A stretch of DNA of 64,000 bases from Desulfogranum japonicum DSM 18378 (GCF_000429945.1 NZ_AUCV01000019.1:1-64000), one strand, 5' to 3'; shown: positions 27,212-36,365, numbered from the stretch's first letter. Program-made: numbers and translations. The notes: generated by a model from the letters alone, not told the origin.

Positions 27212-27907
27212 ATGTTACAGATCGAACAACTCAATCAGTACTATGGAGAAAGCCACACCCTCTGGGATATTGAGCTTCAGGTACCTGCAGGTCAGTGCAC
27301 GGCACTGATGGGACGCAACGGTGTGGGAAAAACCACCCTGCTTTCCTGTATTATGGGACATCAAGCCATTGCATCAGGCAGCATACTCCTGCAAGATCAG
27401 CCGCTACATAAACTTGCAGTTGAAAAACGTGCTGCACTTGGAGTAGGATATGTCCCCCAGGGACGACAAATTTTTCCACTACTCACGGTCCGGGAAAACC
27501 TGGAAATAGGTTTAAAAAGCGGACGAAAAAAACAACAGGCCATTCCTGAGTTGATCTTTGAACTCTTTCCTGTATTGCATGAAATGCTGAACAGGAGAGG
27601 TGGGGATCTTTCCGGTGGACAACAGCAGCAACTTGCCATTGGCAGAGCCCTGGTCCTTGATCCTCAATTGCTTATACTTGATGAACCCACCGAGGGCATC
27701 CAACCGAATATTGTCCAGGAAATCGGTGATATCATCCAAAGACTTAAAAGTGAACTGGGCATGACCATCCTGCTGGTAGAACAAAAGTTAAAATTTGTCA
27801 GGGCCATTGCCGACCGATTTGCCATACTGGACCGTGGGCGCGCCATGGCTTCCGGAGACATCGACACACTGAACGAAAACCTGATCCGCGAATATCTTAC
27901 AGTTTAA
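27212..27907 (+). CDS. urtE: Urea ABC transporter ATP-binding protein UrtE
   Basis: A 231-aa LivF-type ATPase. Walker A is GRNGVGKTT, the signature LSGGQQQQLAIG and Walker B LLILDEPTEG. A longer upstream frame exists, but it lies within urtD; the start at 27212 follows a TTGGAGAATAG sequence that supplies the ribosome binding site, and gives the normal family length. The stop overlaps the ureD start by one base (TAATG), joining the transport and urease halves of the operon. Confidence 0.92.
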   Translation: MLQIEQLNQYYGESHTLWDIELQVPAGQCTALMGRNGVGKTTLLSCIMGHQAIASGSILLQDQPLHKLAVEKRAALGVGYVPQGRQIFPLLTVRENLEIGLKSGRKKQQAIPELIFELFPVLHEMLNRRGGDLSGGQQQQLAIGRALVLDPQLLILDEPTEGIQPNIVQEIGDIIQRLKSELGMTILLVEQKLKFVRAIADRFAILDRGRAMASGDIDTLNENLIREYLTV

Positions 27908-28740
27908 TGGGCACAGCCAAACAACAGCACAGTGAGGGCTGGCGGGCTTCTTTGAACCTCGCTTTTGAACATAGAGGTAACACCACTGTCCTTGCGGAAA
28001 ACAGGCATCAGGGCCCGCTCATGGTACAACGCCCTCTTTACCCGGAACAAAAGGTATGCCACGTCTGTATCCTCCACCCGCCAGGTGGAGTGGTTGGCGG
28101 TGATGCATTACATATCGAAACCTCTTCCGAACCGCACAGCCACGCACTGATAACCACTCCGGGTGCGACAAAATTTTATCGTTCAAACGGGCTTACAGCA
28201 CACCAGAACACCCAGCTTTCCATAAACGGGGGAAACCTGGAATGGTTTCCACAGGATACCATACTTTTCCCAGGAGCCCATGCACGAATACAAACCAGGG
28301 TAGACCTGGAACAGGAAGGACAATTCATGGGCTGGGAAGTTGTAAGCCTTGGCCTTCCCACCCAGAACAGAGCGTTTGACCACGGAAGCCTGACCAACTC
28401 ATTTTGCCTGTACAGAAATAACGCCCCTGTCTTCATCGATCGACTGCAGATCGAAACAGCAGATCAGTTAAACAGCCTGACAGGTTTACACGGTTATCCG
28501 GTAAACGGGCTTTTTCTGGCAACCAACGCAAATCAGTCTCTGGTTCATAAAGCCAGGGAGTCCCTCCCCCTCCTTAACGGTGCCATGATATCTGTAACCC
28601 TGGCCGGCGAAATTCTGGTGGCAAGATACCTGGGATTCTCAACCTTTGAAGCCAGGACTATTTTTCAACATATCTGGACCAGCCTGAGGCCGGCCCTTTT
28701 TAACTGTGAAGCCTGTCCGCCAAGAATCTGGACGACATAA
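27907..28740 (+). CDS. ureD: Urease accessory protein UreD (UreH)
   Basis: A 277-aa chaperone that, with UreF and UreG, delivers nickel and CO2 to the urease apoenzyme. The sequence [10 protein letters not shown] near residue 60, the TPGATKFYR segment and the [14 protein letters not shown] block are conserved in UreD. It begins in the urtE stop codon. Its position before ureABC is the common arrangement. Confidence 0.93.
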   Translation: MGTAKQQHSEGWRASLNLAFEHRGNTTVLAENRHQGPLMVQRPLYPEQKVCHVCILHPPGGVVGGDALHIETSSEPHSHALITTPGATKFYRSNGLTAHQNTQLSINGGNLEWFPQDTILFPGAHARIQTRVDLEQEGQFMGWEVVSLGLPTQNRAFDHGSLTNSFCLYRNNAPVFIDRLQIETADQLNSLTGLHGYPVNGLFLATNANQSLVHKARESLPLLNGAMISVTLAGEILVARYLGFSTFEARTIFQHIWTSLRPALFNCEACPPRIWTT

Positions 28741-28765
28741 TGCAACCACTGCAAGGATACTACTT

Positions 28766-29068
28766 ATGGAACTGACACCAAGAGAAAAGGATAAGCTCCT
28801 GCTATTTACAGCTGCGCTTCTGGCTGAACGCCGTAAAGAAAAAGGCCTTAAACTCAACTATCCCGAGGCTGTCGCGTATATCAGTGGAGCTATACTGGAA
28901 GGAGCCAGAGAAGGCAAGACCGTGGCAGAACTCATGGCCTATGGCCGGACCCTTTTGACCAGGGATGATGTCATGGATGGAATAGCTGAGATGGTTGAAG
29001 AAGTGCAGGTTGAAGCTACTTTTCCAGATGGAACCAAGCTCGTTACGGTCCATACCCCCATAGTCTGA
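28766..29068 (+). CDS. ureA: Urease gamma subunit
   Basis: Exactly 100 aa from the chosen ATG (28766), the standard UreA length. It opens with [14 protein letters not shown] and includes [13 protein letters not shown], both conserved. A longer frame upstream lacks a reason to be used. It forms the alpha-beta-gamma trimer with UreB and UreC in the cytoplasm. Confidence 0.95.
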   Translation: MELTPREKDKLLLFTAALLAERRKEKGLKLNYPEAVAYISGAILEGAREGKTVAELMAYGRTLLTRDDVMDGIAEMVEEVQVEATFPDGTKLVTVHTPIV

Positions 29069-29085
29069 ATGATAAGGAGCAGCTG

Positions 29086-29397
29086 ATGATACCAGGAGAG
29101 ATACGTACGGCTGAAGGTGAAATCGAACTGAACCAGGGACGAAGCACTGTGAGCATAACCGTGGAAAACAACGGAGATCGTCCCATACAGGTCGGATCCC
29201 ACTACCATTTTTATGAAACCAATCCAGCTCTGCAGTTTGACAGAGAAAAAAGCAAAGGGTTTCGTTTAAATATTGCTGCTGGAACCGCAGTTCGATTTGA
29301 ACCCGGACAGCAGAGACAGGTTGAGTTGGTTGCCTTTGCAGGTGAACGGAAAATCTATGGTTTTAATGCTCAGGTTATGGGCAAGGTGGAGGACTGA
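29086..29397 (+). CDS. ureB: Urease beta subunit
   Basis: A 103-aa subunit starting MIPGEIR and containing [14 protein letters not shown], the UreB hallmark. AAGGAG at 29074-29079 is the ribosome binding site. Its stop is two bases before ureC. Beta and gamma are separate genes, as in most bacteria and unlike Helicobacter, where they are fused. Confidence 0.95.
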   Translation: MIPGEIRTAEGEIELNQGRSTVSITVENNGDRPIQVGSHYHFYETNPALQFDREKSKGFRLNIAAGTAVRFEPGQQRQVELVAFAGERKIYGFNAQVMGKVED

Positions 29398-29399
29398 TT

Positions 29400-31103
29400 A
29401 TGGTACGGATTTCAAGAAAGGCATATGCGGAAATGTTCGGCCCCACCACCGGCGACAGAGTGCGCCTGGCTGATACTGAACTGTGGCTGGAAGTGGAAGA
29501 AGACCGTACCATATACGGCGATGAGGTAAAATTCGGCGGTGGCAAGGTTATCCGAGATGGAATGGGACAAAGCCAGAAATGCGGGGCTCAAGTAGCTGAT
29601 ACTGTCATTACCAATGCACTCATCGTTGACCATTGGGGAATAATCAAAGCTGACATCGGTATCAAAAATGGCCGTATCAGTGGTATAGGCAAAGCAGGCA
29701 ATCCAGACATTCAGCCAGGAGTTGACATTATTATCGGTCCTGGAACTGAAGCCATTGCCGGAGAAGGCTCCATTGTCACTGCTGGTGGAATCGATGCACA
29801 TATCCATTTCATCTGTCCCCAACAGATTGAAGAAGCTCTGACCAGTGGTGTAACCACCATGATTGGAGGGGGAACAGGTCCAGCCACCGGAACAAATGCG
29901 ACAACATGCACGCCAGGGCCATGGAACATTCACCGAATGCTTCAGGCTGCCGATGTGTTTCCCATGAATCTGGGTTTTCTTGGTAAAGGGAATGCCAGCC
30001 TGCCAGAGGCCCTGGAAGAACAGGTTCTTGCAGGAGCCATGGGGCTAAAACTTCATGAAGATTGGGGCACAACCCCTGCCTCCATAGACAACTGCCTCAC
30101 TGTGGCGGATAAGATGGATATTCAGGTGGCAATTCATACTGACACGTTGAATGAATCCGGATTTGTGGAACAGACCATGGCTGCATTCAAGGATAGAACC
30201 ATTCACACCTATCACACAGAGGGTGCAGGTGGAGGCCATGCGCCTGATATCATACGTGCATGTGGTAAAGCCAACGTACTGCCTTCATCGACAAATCCGA
30301 CCAGGCCATACACCATCAATACCATAGACGAGCACCTGGACATGCTCATGGTCTGCCATCACCTTGATCCCAAAATTGCCGAAGACGTGGCTTTTGCTGA
30401 ATCCCGTATCAGAAGGGAAACCATTGCTGCTGAAGACATTCTCCATGATATGGGAGGATTCTCCATGATTGCCTCAGATTCCCAGGCAATGGGAAGAGTC
30501 GGTGAGGTAATTATCCGCACCTGGCAAACCGCTCACAAGATGAAGGTGCAGCGTGGAAGCCTGCCTGAGGATCCGATGGAGAACGATAACTTTCGAATTA
30601 AACGATATATTGCCAAATACACCATTAACCCTGCTATTTCCCATGGAATTGCCCATGAAGTGGGTTCCATCGAGGTAGGGAAACTTGCTGACCTGGTCGT
30701 GTGGAAACCCATGCATTTTGGCGTGAAACCAAGCCTTATTCTGAAAGGCGGTATGATTGCATCCGCACCCATGGGCGATGCCAACGCATCTATTCCTTCT
30801 CCGCAACCCGTGCACTATCGCCCAATGTTCGGCAGTTATGGGCAGGCTGCCAAAGCCACCAGTATGACGTTTCTTTCCAAAGCTGCCCTGGAATCTGGAA
30901 TAGGTTCGTCTCTTGGACTGCAATCGATTTTAGCTGCATGTTCAAAGTGTCGTTCAATCGGTAAAAAGGATATGATCCACAACAGCTACCAGCCGCTTAT
31001 TGAAGTTGATCCTCAGACCTATGAAGTTCGCGCCGATGGCCAGCTTCTGTTATGTGAACCCGCCAAGGTACTCCCCATGGCACAACGCTATTTCCTCTTT
31101 TAA
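29400..31103 (+). CDS. ureC: Urease alpha (catalytic) subunit
   Basis: A 567-aa nickel amidohydrolase. Lys217, the residue carbamylated to bridge the two nickel ions, is in GLKLHEDWG. Nickel ligands are seen in HIHF and in the [15 protein letters not shown] stretch, and the flap His is in MVCHHLD. It hydrolyses urea to ammonia and carbamate. Length and motifs are full, so the enzyme should be active. The upstream ABC importer and sigma-54 promoter indicate use of urea as a nitrogen source rather than for acid resistance. Confidence 0.97.
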   Translation: MVRISRKAYAEMFGPTTGDRVRLADTELWLEVEEDRTIYGDEVKFGGGKVIRDGMGQSQKCGAQVADTVITNALIVDHWGIIKADIGIKNGRISGIGKAGNPDIQPGVDIIIGPGTEAIAGEGSIVTAGGIDAHIHFICPQQIEEALTSGVTTMIGGGTGPATGTNATTCTPGPWNIHRMLQAADVFPMNLGFLGKGNASLPEALEEQVLAGAMGLKLHEDWGTTPASIDNCLTVADKMDIQVAIHTDTLNESGFVEQTMAAFKDRTIHTYHTEGAGGGHAPDIIRACGKANVLPSSTNPTRPYTINTIDEHLDMLMVCHHLDPKIAEDVAFAESRIRRETIAAEDILHDMGGFSMIASDSQAMGRVGEVIIRTWQTAHKMKVQRGSLPEDPMENDNFRIKRYIAKYTINPAISHGIAHEVGSIEVGKLADLVVWKPMHFGVKPSLILKGGMIASAPMGDANASIPSPQPVHYRPMFGSYGQAAKATSMTFLSKAALESGIGSSLGLQSILAACSKCRSIGKKDMIHNSYQPLIEVDPQTYEVRADGQLLLCEPAKVLPMAQRYFLF

Positions 31104-31105
31104 TC

Positions 31106-31555
31106 ATGCTTACCTTTACGACAAAAACCACCCCCGCGTCAGCCCCCTGGACAACGCTCACTCTCCCCTGGGATCTGCGGTTGAAAAGTCGAATCAAAGT
31201 CACCCTGGACAACGGTGTAGAAGCCGGGATCATCCTTCCCAGAGGAACCGTACTCAGAGGGGGGGATGTGCTTCAGGCAGAGGATACCATCATTGCAGTC
31301 ATTGCCGCACCTGAACTAATCTCAATCGTTCGCTGCGAGGACCCGCTGCTCTTTGCCAGGATCTGTTATCATCTTGGAAACAGACATGTGCCCCTGCAAA
31401 TTGACCAGGGAGAAGCAAGATATCAACATGATCATGTCTTAGATGACATGGTAAAAGGCTTGGGAGCTGAAGTGTTTTCAGACTCCCTTCCTTTTGAGCC
31501 CGAACATGGAGCATATGGATCACACGCCGAACACGGACACCACCATGCCCATTAA
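31106..31555 (+). CDS. ureE: Urease accessory protein UreE (nickel carrier)
   Basis: A 149-aa metallochaperone with the GNRHVPLQI motif around residue 90, containing the conserved His that binds nickel at the dimer interface. The C-terminus is His-rich ([11 protein letters not shown]), a variable nickel store. The DNA for this tail overlaps the start region of ureF, read in another frame. It is the only dedicated nickel-binding component visible; no nickel importer is found in the window. Confidence 0.93.
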   Translation: MLTFTTKTTPASAPWTTLTLPWDLRLKSRIKVTLDNGVEAGIILPRGTVLRGGDVLQAEDTIIAVIAAPELISIVRCEDPLLFARICYHLGNRHVPLQIDQGEARYQHDHVLDDMVKGLGAEVFSDSLPFEPEHGAYGSHAEHGHHHAH

Positions 31556-32222
31556 TCCGGCAGCACATGTAGCTCTTCTCCAACTTGTCAGTCCATCTCT
31601 GCCAACAGGTGCTTTCAGTTATTCCCAGGGGCTGGAATGGGCCATTGAACAAGACTGGGTTCATGACAGCACATCCCTTGCAACCTGGCTCAAAGAATCA
31701 TTGCATGGCCCTCTTGCGAAGGTCGACTTGCCCATCCTCATGCGAATGGCTGAAGCATACCATAAAAGAGATTCCGCAGCCCTGTCACATTGGTGCAAAA
31801 CGCTGCTTGCCTGCAGAGAAACCTTTGAACTACGTGAGGAAGAAATAAACAGGGGGAAAGCGATGTGCTCACTTCTCAAGGGACTTGACCTGCTGCCAGA
31901 GTGGGTTGAACCATCCTTGCTTGAACAAAGCCAACTGGCAGGCTTCGTCTGTGCTACTGTAAGCTGGCAGGTAGACATTGAAACGGCAGCAACAGGATAC
32001 TGCTGGAGTTGGCTGGAAAATCAAGTCCTTGCCGGGATAAAAACCATCCCGCTTGGCCAAACCGAGGGACAGCGCATCCTCATGAAGCTACGTACACATA
32101 TTGCGCCTGTCGTAAAAAGTGCAATACAAATACAAGACGAACAAATTGGCAGCTCATCGCCTGCATTGGCCATGGCATCCAGTTTGCACGAAACCCAATA
32201 TACCAGACTTTATCGTTCCTAA
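31545..32222 (+). CDS. ureF: Urease accessory protein UreF
   Basis: A helical chaperone recognised from [19 protein letters not shown] near the N-terminus and the [10 protein letters not shown] core. From the ATG at 31545 it has 225 aa, the usual size, overlapping ureE by 11 bp. Earlier in-frame starts at 31506 and 31515 are possible; none has a strong ribosome binding site, so translational coupling to ureE is likely. It binds UreD and UreG in the urease activation complex and controls UreG GTPase activity. Confidence 0.9.
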   Translation: MPINPAAHVALLQLVSPSLPTGAFSYSQGLEWAIEQDWVHDSTSLATWLKESLHGPLAKVDLPILMRMAEAYHKRDSAALSHWCKTLLACRETFELREEEINRGKAMCSLLKGLDLLPEWVEPSLLEQSQLAGFVCATVSWQVDIETAATGYCWSWLENQVLAGIKTIPLGQTEGQRILMKLRTHIAPVVKSAIQIQDEQIGSSSPALAMASSLHETQYTRLYRS

Positions 32223-32229
32223 TTACTCC

Positions 32230-32844
32230 ATGACACACACAAAACACACTCTGCGAGTTGGAGTCGGCGGCCCTGTTGGCTCAGGCAAAACAGCTCTCCT
32301 TGAACAGCTCTGCAGCCGCCTGTCGATAAAATACCAGCTGGCTGTGGTAACCAATGATATTTACACCAGGGAGGACCAGGAATTCCTCATACGCAGCAAG
32401 GTCCTGCCTTCAGAGCGTATCATGGGGGTGGAAACAGGAGGGTGCCCCCATACAGCCATTCGTGAAGATGCATCCATGAATCTGGCAGCTATTGATGAAC
32501 TGCAAAAACGCTTCCCCCAACTGGATCTCATCCTTGTTGAAAGTGGGGGAGATAACCTGAGCGCGACATTCAGCCCAGAACTGGCAGATTTGACAATATA
32601 TGTCATTGATGTTGCTGCTGGAGACAAAATTCCGCGTAAAGGCGGCCCAGGCATAACCAGATCCGATTTGCTGGTTATCAATAAGATTGATCTCGCACCC
32701 TTCGTGGGTGCATCACTGGATGTGATGGACAAGGATAGCAGGAAGATGCGAAAAGAACGCCCCTTTGTTTTTGCAAATATGAAAACCGGCCAAGGCCTTG
32801 AAGAAATCATCACGTTTATTGAACGTGAAGGCATGCTGCCATAA
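32230..32844 (+). CDS. ureG: Urease accessory GTPase UreG
   Basis: A 204-aa SIMIBI-class GTPase. The P-loop is GGPVGSGKT, the metal-binding Cys-Pro-His lies in [20 protein letters not shown] is the conserved switch region and NKIDLAP supplies guanine specificity. GTP hydrolysis drives nickel insertion into UreC. The start at 32230 ([14 protein letters not shown]) is preferred over the longer frame that begins within ureF. It is the last gene of the operon. Confidence 0.95.
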   Translation: MTHTKHTLRVGVGGPVGSGKTALLEQLCSRLSIKYQLAVVTNDIYTREDQEFLIRSKVLPSERIMGVETGGCPHTAIREDASMNLAAIDELQKRFPQLDLILVESGGDNLSATFSPELADLTIYVIDVAAGDKIPRKGGPGITRSDLLVINKIDLAPFVGASLDVMDKDSRKMRKERPFVFANMKTGQGLEEIITFIEREGMLP

Positions 32845-32980
32845 CAGGCCCAGAACAATCCAGCTGCACGTGCTACATCATTATGTCTCAGGTCAGTATA
32901 AATGAAGCAGAAATATGGGGAATCGACCAATAGTCTCCCGGGCTGAATACCTGCCGAGTCTGCCTAACCCACTCTAATGA

Positions 32981-33016
32981 AAACAGGGTGATTGCCTCAC
33001 AAAGACAATCGCCCTG
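32981..33016 (-). terminator. Rho-independent terminator after mlaC
   Basis: CAGGGTGATTG (32984-32994) pairs with CAATCGCCCTG (33006-33016) with one G-T wobble and an 11-nt loop. On the minus strand it is followed by TTTTCATT. It lies about 40 bp past the mlaC stop. It could also slow plus-strand transcription leaving ureG, but there is no T-run on that side. Confidence 0.65.
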
Positions 33017-33056
33017 TATGTATCACAGCACCTGAACCACTTACGAAAAACCCAGA

Positions 33057-33683
33057 CTAGGATTCTTGTGTGGGACTGTTTTTTAATTCAGTAATTTTTG
33101 CCTCCAACTTGACGATAAGTCCCTGAAAATCTTCTTTTCGCAATATTTCCTGAAACTGTTCCAGATAATTACGAATCAGGCTTACCCCCTCGACAACCAC
33201 ATCATAAATCAACCATTTTCCCTCTCGATCAATCAAAATATACGAGACAGGGATCTGAGTGTCGCCATCAAGGAACAACGTTTTGACCTCAGCCCTTTTT
33301 CCACGAATCCTCTGGTCCAAAAACTCTATACGCTGACCCGAATATCTGTCTATCTGTCTCACATATGCATATTTCAATAACTCTGTAAAGGTATCAACAA
33401 ACTTGGACTTCTCCTGGGCTGACAGTGACCGCCATCGGGACCCCAATACCCGCTTGGACATCTCCTCAAAGTCAAAACCATCGCGGGCAATCTCCATTAC
33501 TCTATCAACTTTTTCTTCATTACTGTGATGAGCTGAAGAGGAATCAGTTAATATATCAGTGACCTTATCAATCAGAGGACGCAATTGATCTGTCGGGTCC
33601 TGGGTGGCAGCACCGACCTGTACAGCAAGGCTCAATGAGCATGGCAAAACAATCATGAGCAAAACAAAGAGTCTTCGCCTCAT
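33057..33683 (-). CDS. mlaC: MlaC/Ttg2D family phospholipid-binding protein
   Basis: A 208-aa secreted protein. The start at 33683 follows an AGGAG ribosome binding site and gives a signal peptide (MRRRLFVLLMIVLPCSLSLA) ending near VGAATQD. The body matches the MlaC fold (FEEMSKRVLGSRW, FVDTFTELLKYAY, YDVVVEGVSLIRNYLEQF). It would ferry phospholipids across the periplasm between inner and outer membrane complexes. None of mlaA, mlaD, mlaE or mlaF is in the window, so it is either an orphan or its partners are elsewhere. The letA/letB system 17 kb away is a different MCE pathway. Confidence 0.88.
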   Translation of the reverse strand: MRRRLFVLLMIVLPCSLSLAVQVGAATQDPTDQLRPLIDKVTDILTDSSSAHHSNEEKVDRVMEIARDGFDFEEMSKRVLGSRWRSLSAQEKSKFVDTFTELLKYAYVRQIDRYSGQRIEFLDQRIRGKRAEVKTLFLDGDTQIPVSYILIDREGKWLIYDVVVEGVSLIRNYLEQFQEILRKEDFQGLIVKLEAKITELKNSPTQES

Positions 33684-33923
33684 TTTTATCTCCTCGTTAT
33701 TACATGCGAACATGCATTTTCCATTATTTTTATCAGCAATATATTGAGAAACTCTGCATATTGTCTGAAAACGATAGTCCAATTATAGCAACAAATGTTC
33801 CAAGGGGTACGAAAACCTTTTTTGATGAACATGGACTTCGATTTCAACGCGACCCGAAATTACCCCAAACCGGGCACATGCTTAAATACACAGAAACAGT
33901 AAAATACACAAACTGAATACAAA

Positions 33924-34136
33924 TCAGGTCCTTTTTCTCAAACACCAGATTTTCGAAACAACTTGCGATAATTCTACTTTATAGAGACAACGGTTACATA
34001 AGTTCTTTCCTGGAAGAAGATTAACTTTTTCCATGGCAACCATTTTATTACAACGGTCGCATCGAACAAGATGACATATTAACGCATCCATCTTCCTTAC
34101 CACTCTACAGATTCTCCCCCGGATACACACAATCAA
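33924..34136 (-). CDS. Possible small zinc-ribbon protein
   Basis: A frame of up to 70 codons that begins with TTG overlapping the TetR stop codon, or more plausibly with the ATG at 34091. From that ATG the 55-residue product has RCDRC and LCNRC, a four-cysteine zinc-ribbon pattern. An AAGGAAG lies immediately before the ATG, rather close for a ribosome binding site. I do not recognise the family. It may be cotranscribed with the regulator. Confidence 0.4.
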   Translation of the reverse strand: MIVCIRGRICRVVRKMDALICHLVRCDRCNKMVAMEKVNLLPGKNLCNRCLYKVELSQVVSKIWCLRKRT

Positions 34137-34777
34137 TCTCCGCGCAAATCCCGGGGTAACGGAAGCTGCACAAGCAAAATCATTGCTTTGGCCACTGCTC
34201 GTGCAGCATGTTGATACAATTCTTGGTCAATATATTCCTTTCCTTGCAGCAGGCAGAAAGTATCTTCTGCCGCTGAATAGAAAAATATTTGAGCATGGAG
34301 TAAATCCATCCATATATCAGCCTCTTCATCGGTTGCCGATGGCTTAATTCTTTTGAACACGGCACGAGTCGCCAAGATATCCGGCATGAACAACTGCTCA
34401 GAAATCCTGGGCATGGCGGATGAAGGGTTAACGACTTCACGCACAAGTATCTTTCGCTCCCATTGTTTTCTTTCCGGCCTGAAATAATCATGAAAGGTGC
34501 GAAACACAACCATGCGGATCAATTCTGCCAGGCCTTCGGGAGACTCCATAAGGGCTGAATTTTCCTGTAAAGCATCAGCAAAGCCATTGGTTTTTTTGGC
34601 CCCCATAGCTCTCCGGCATGCTTCGATATATAAATTTTCTTTGGTCCCGAAATGGTAATGAATGCTTCCCAGGGTAACGTTGGCCCTCTCAGCAATTGCC
34701 CGAGTACTGACCCCATCAAAGCCAAATTCCGCAAATAATTTACCTGCTGTAAGAATCAGCGTCTCTTTCGTGTCCAG
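34133..34777 (-). CDS. TetR-family regulator, CecR-like, CTG start
   Basis: The coding frame runs upstream of the first in-frame ATG (34606), and the extra part encodes a complete TetR DNA-binding domain: KLFAEFGFDGVSTRAIAER, then ANVTLGSIHYHFGTKENLY. No ATG, GTG or TTG precedes this domain in frame before a stop. The only well-placed codon is CTG at 34775-34777, 8 bp after GGGAGG. The protein is then 214 aa. The C-terminal ligand domain resembles the CecR/YbiH (DUF1956) type. Target genes are unknown: the nearest candidates are the small zinc-ribbon frame and mlaC downstream. A lost ATG is the alternative to a real CTG start. Confidence 0.75.
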   Translation of the reverse strand: MDTKETLILTAGKLFAEFGFDGVSTRAIAERANVTLGSIHYHFGTKENLYIEACRRAMGAKKTNGFADALQENSALMESPEGLAELIRMVVFRTFHDYFRPERKQWERKILVREVVNPSSAMPRISEQLFMPDILATRAVFKRIKPSATDEEADIWMDLLHAQIFFYSAAEDTFCLLQGKEYIDQELYQHAARAVAKAMILLVQLPLPRDLRGD

Positions 34778-35096
34778 TGTACGTTCCTCCCTTATTTACA
34801 CACCAAAGCCTTTCTGGATCTTAAACTTTCATTTGACCTAGAAATTTAGTCATTTGACCAAAAAATGTCAACAGTATTTTAAAGGCGACAGATCAGACGG
34901 TTGCCTATACTGTAATTTGGTCTTTGCCGCTCTCTTACATCTACCCACTCCTATACGCGAGAACAAGCTGATGTGCACAGCTCAATTCATAAAACCATTC
35001 TCCCCCAGGTATTATTCCAGATTTATGAAAAAAAAATTCGCTAATCCGTCCTAAAGAAAACTGTATCCACAGCATTAAAAAATACAAAACATTAAC

Positions 35097-35120
35097 TTAT
35101 TGTTATTATTGCGACAATAA
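35097..35120. promoter_or_regulatory. TTATTG dyad upstream of the PEP-CTERM promoter
   Basis: TTATTG-CGA-CAATAA (35106-35120) is a perfect 6-bp dyad, and another TTATTGT arm lies just before it (35097-35103), giving two overlapping ways to pair with ACAATAA. It stands 12 bp upstream of the -24 element. This is close for an enhancer site, so a repressor or IHF-like site is possible. Confidence 0.35.
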
Positions 35121-35132
35121 ACTGAAAATCAA

Positions 35133-35148
35133 TGGCACGCTGTTTGCT
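35133..35148 (+). promoter_or_regulatory. Sigma-54 promoter of the PEP-CTERM gene
   Basis: TGGCACG-N4-TTGCT is a full match to the -24/-12 consensus. Transcription should begin near 35160, about 40 nt before the start codon and its AAGGAG site. Sigma-54 control with the PrsK/PrsR two-component system is known for PEP-CTERM genes in several bacteria. Confidence 0.75.
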
Positions 35149-35201
35149 TTAGATAAAAGCACTAAGACGATTATTACTCATTTCAAAAAAGGAGAAGTGA
35201 A

Positions 35202-35945
35202 ATGAAAAAGAAAATATTGACGGCTGTAGCAATCGGAGCAATGGGATTGGGGTTGGCACAAAACGCTTCTGCAGCCAGCTATGCTGACGTGGTATTCATG
35301 GTCGATCAATCGGGCAGTATGGGTGATGAGTTCGGTTGGATCAGCAACAGCATCAGTACCATTGCCTCATCTATCTCTTCAGCAGGCATTACAGCAAACT
35401 ACGGAATCGCTGGTTATGAGTACTATGCTGGCACCGAAAGTTCTTCCAATGTTTTCCAAGATCTTACATCAGATATCAGTCTTGTAATTTCAGAGGCAAA
35501 CGCTGCAGGTTCAAGTTTGTACGGGTATCAGGAAAGAGGCTATCATGCGGCAGAATGGTCCACAAACGGGTTCAACTGGTCAGGCGGTGATTATGCAAAA
35601 GTCCTGATTCTGCTTACCGATGAAGAAGGTGATCAATACAGTGGTATCAGTGAGACAGATCTGGGTTCTCTTATGACGACCAGTGGTATATTGCTCAATG
35701 TAATCACGTATCAATACTATTTTAATCAATGGGATGATGCTGTTTTCTCCACCACTGATGGGTATCACGGATTATTTGATCTTTCTTACCTGCAAAGTAA
35801 CCCCACAGCATTCACAGCAGACTTTACCGCTGCAAAACTGACTGAAATTCAGAACTACAACCCAACAGTTCCCGAACCAACCACCATGCTGTTGTTCGGA
35901 GCTGGCCTGGCTGGACTCGCTGCAGTAAGCAGAAGAAAAAAATAA
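35202..35945 (+). CDS. Secreted VWA-domain protein with PEP-CTERM sorting signal
   Basis: A 247-aa exported protein. The signal peptide ends near NASAASYAD. A von Willebrand A-like domain begins at once with VVFMVDQSGSMGDEFG, whose DQSGS is the MIDAS metal site (DxSxS), and KVLILLTDEEGDQY supplies the later acidic part. The tail is VPEPTTMLLFGAGLAGLAAVSRRKK: a Pro-Glu-Pro motif, a hydrophobic stretch and basic residues, the PEP-CTERM signal processed by exosortase. It should be delivered to the cell surface or extracellular matrix. No exosortase gene is in the window, so EpsH/XrtA must be elsewhere. A terminator follows. Confidence 0.88.
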   Translation: MKKKILTAVAIGAMGLGLAQNASAASYADVVFMVDQSGSMGDEFGWISNSISTIASSISSAGITANYGIAGYEYYAGTESSSNVFQDLTSDISLVISEANAAGSSLYGYQERGYHAAEWSTNGFNWSGGDYAKVLILLTDEEGDQYSGISETDLGSLMTTSGILLNVITYQYYFNQWDDAVFSTTDGYHGLFDLSYLQSNPTAFTADFTAAKLTEIQNYNPTVPEPTTMLLFGAGLAGLAAVSRRKK

Positions 35946-35984
35946 ACGAGACCTCAAGCCAAATCATTAGCATTTCCTGTTGTA

Positions 35985-36016
35985 AGTGGGCTTGTATGAA
36001 CAAGCCCACTCTTTTA
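35985..36016 (+). terminator. Rho-independent terminator after the PEP-CTERM gene
   Basis: AGTGGGCTTGT (35985-35995) and ACAAGCCCACT (36000-36010) form a perfect 11-bp stem with a 4-nt loop, followed by CTTTTAT. It ends a single-gene transcript. Confidence 0.88.
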
Positions 36017-36053
36017 TATACACTGCTCACTCTCAATTCGATTTCACTGCAGA

Positions 36054-36317
36054 CTATTCATCGCTTACTTCATCGTTTATTTCATCGCTTACAATTACGG
36101 GTTTTAGGTCTTTAAGATTTTTCCGCATAAGCGAAATAGATTTTTCTGGTTCAAACAATTCTAACCTGTAAAAGCATGCCGACGTATTCTTAGGTCCCTG
36201 TTTTTTCCCGAACTTCACGGGCTATGGCATGCCCGAAAGCAAATGCTTTTCACATCCGGGAGAAAAACAAGAAGAAAAAGTGCTAATCGTATTCCCGCAG
36301 CACTGGCAACGCCGAAT
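36054..36317 (-). pseudogene. Decayed small zinc-ribbon ORF with internal TAG
   Basis: In the same frame as the MscS gene upstream, but beyond its TAA stop, there is an open stretch of about 88 codons broken once by TAG (36222-36224). The first part has RRCQCCG and SSCFSPGCEKH, a four- or five-cysteine cluster. The second part continues with coding-like sequence (SACFYRLELFEPEK, LKDLKPVIVSDE). There is no ATG; an ATT at 36317 sits 6 bp after an AGGTG sequence and could be a mutated start. The 3' end carries three copies of a 12-bp repeat (36057-36092) encoding SDE units. I read it as a degraded gene; TAG read-through is a less likely option. Confidence 0.35.
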
Positions 36318-36365
36318 GAAATCACCTTTTCCGCCAAAATCTCTTAAAAACTCATCAAACCAAGT

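Larger units (their letters stand above)
34778..35201. other. Divergent region between the TetR gene and the PEP-CTERM gene
   Basis: 424 bp without a supported gene. It holds a sigma-54 promoter and a dyad near the PEP-CTERM gene, both listed separately. No self-operator for the TetR protein could be identified with confidence. Confidence 0.5.
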
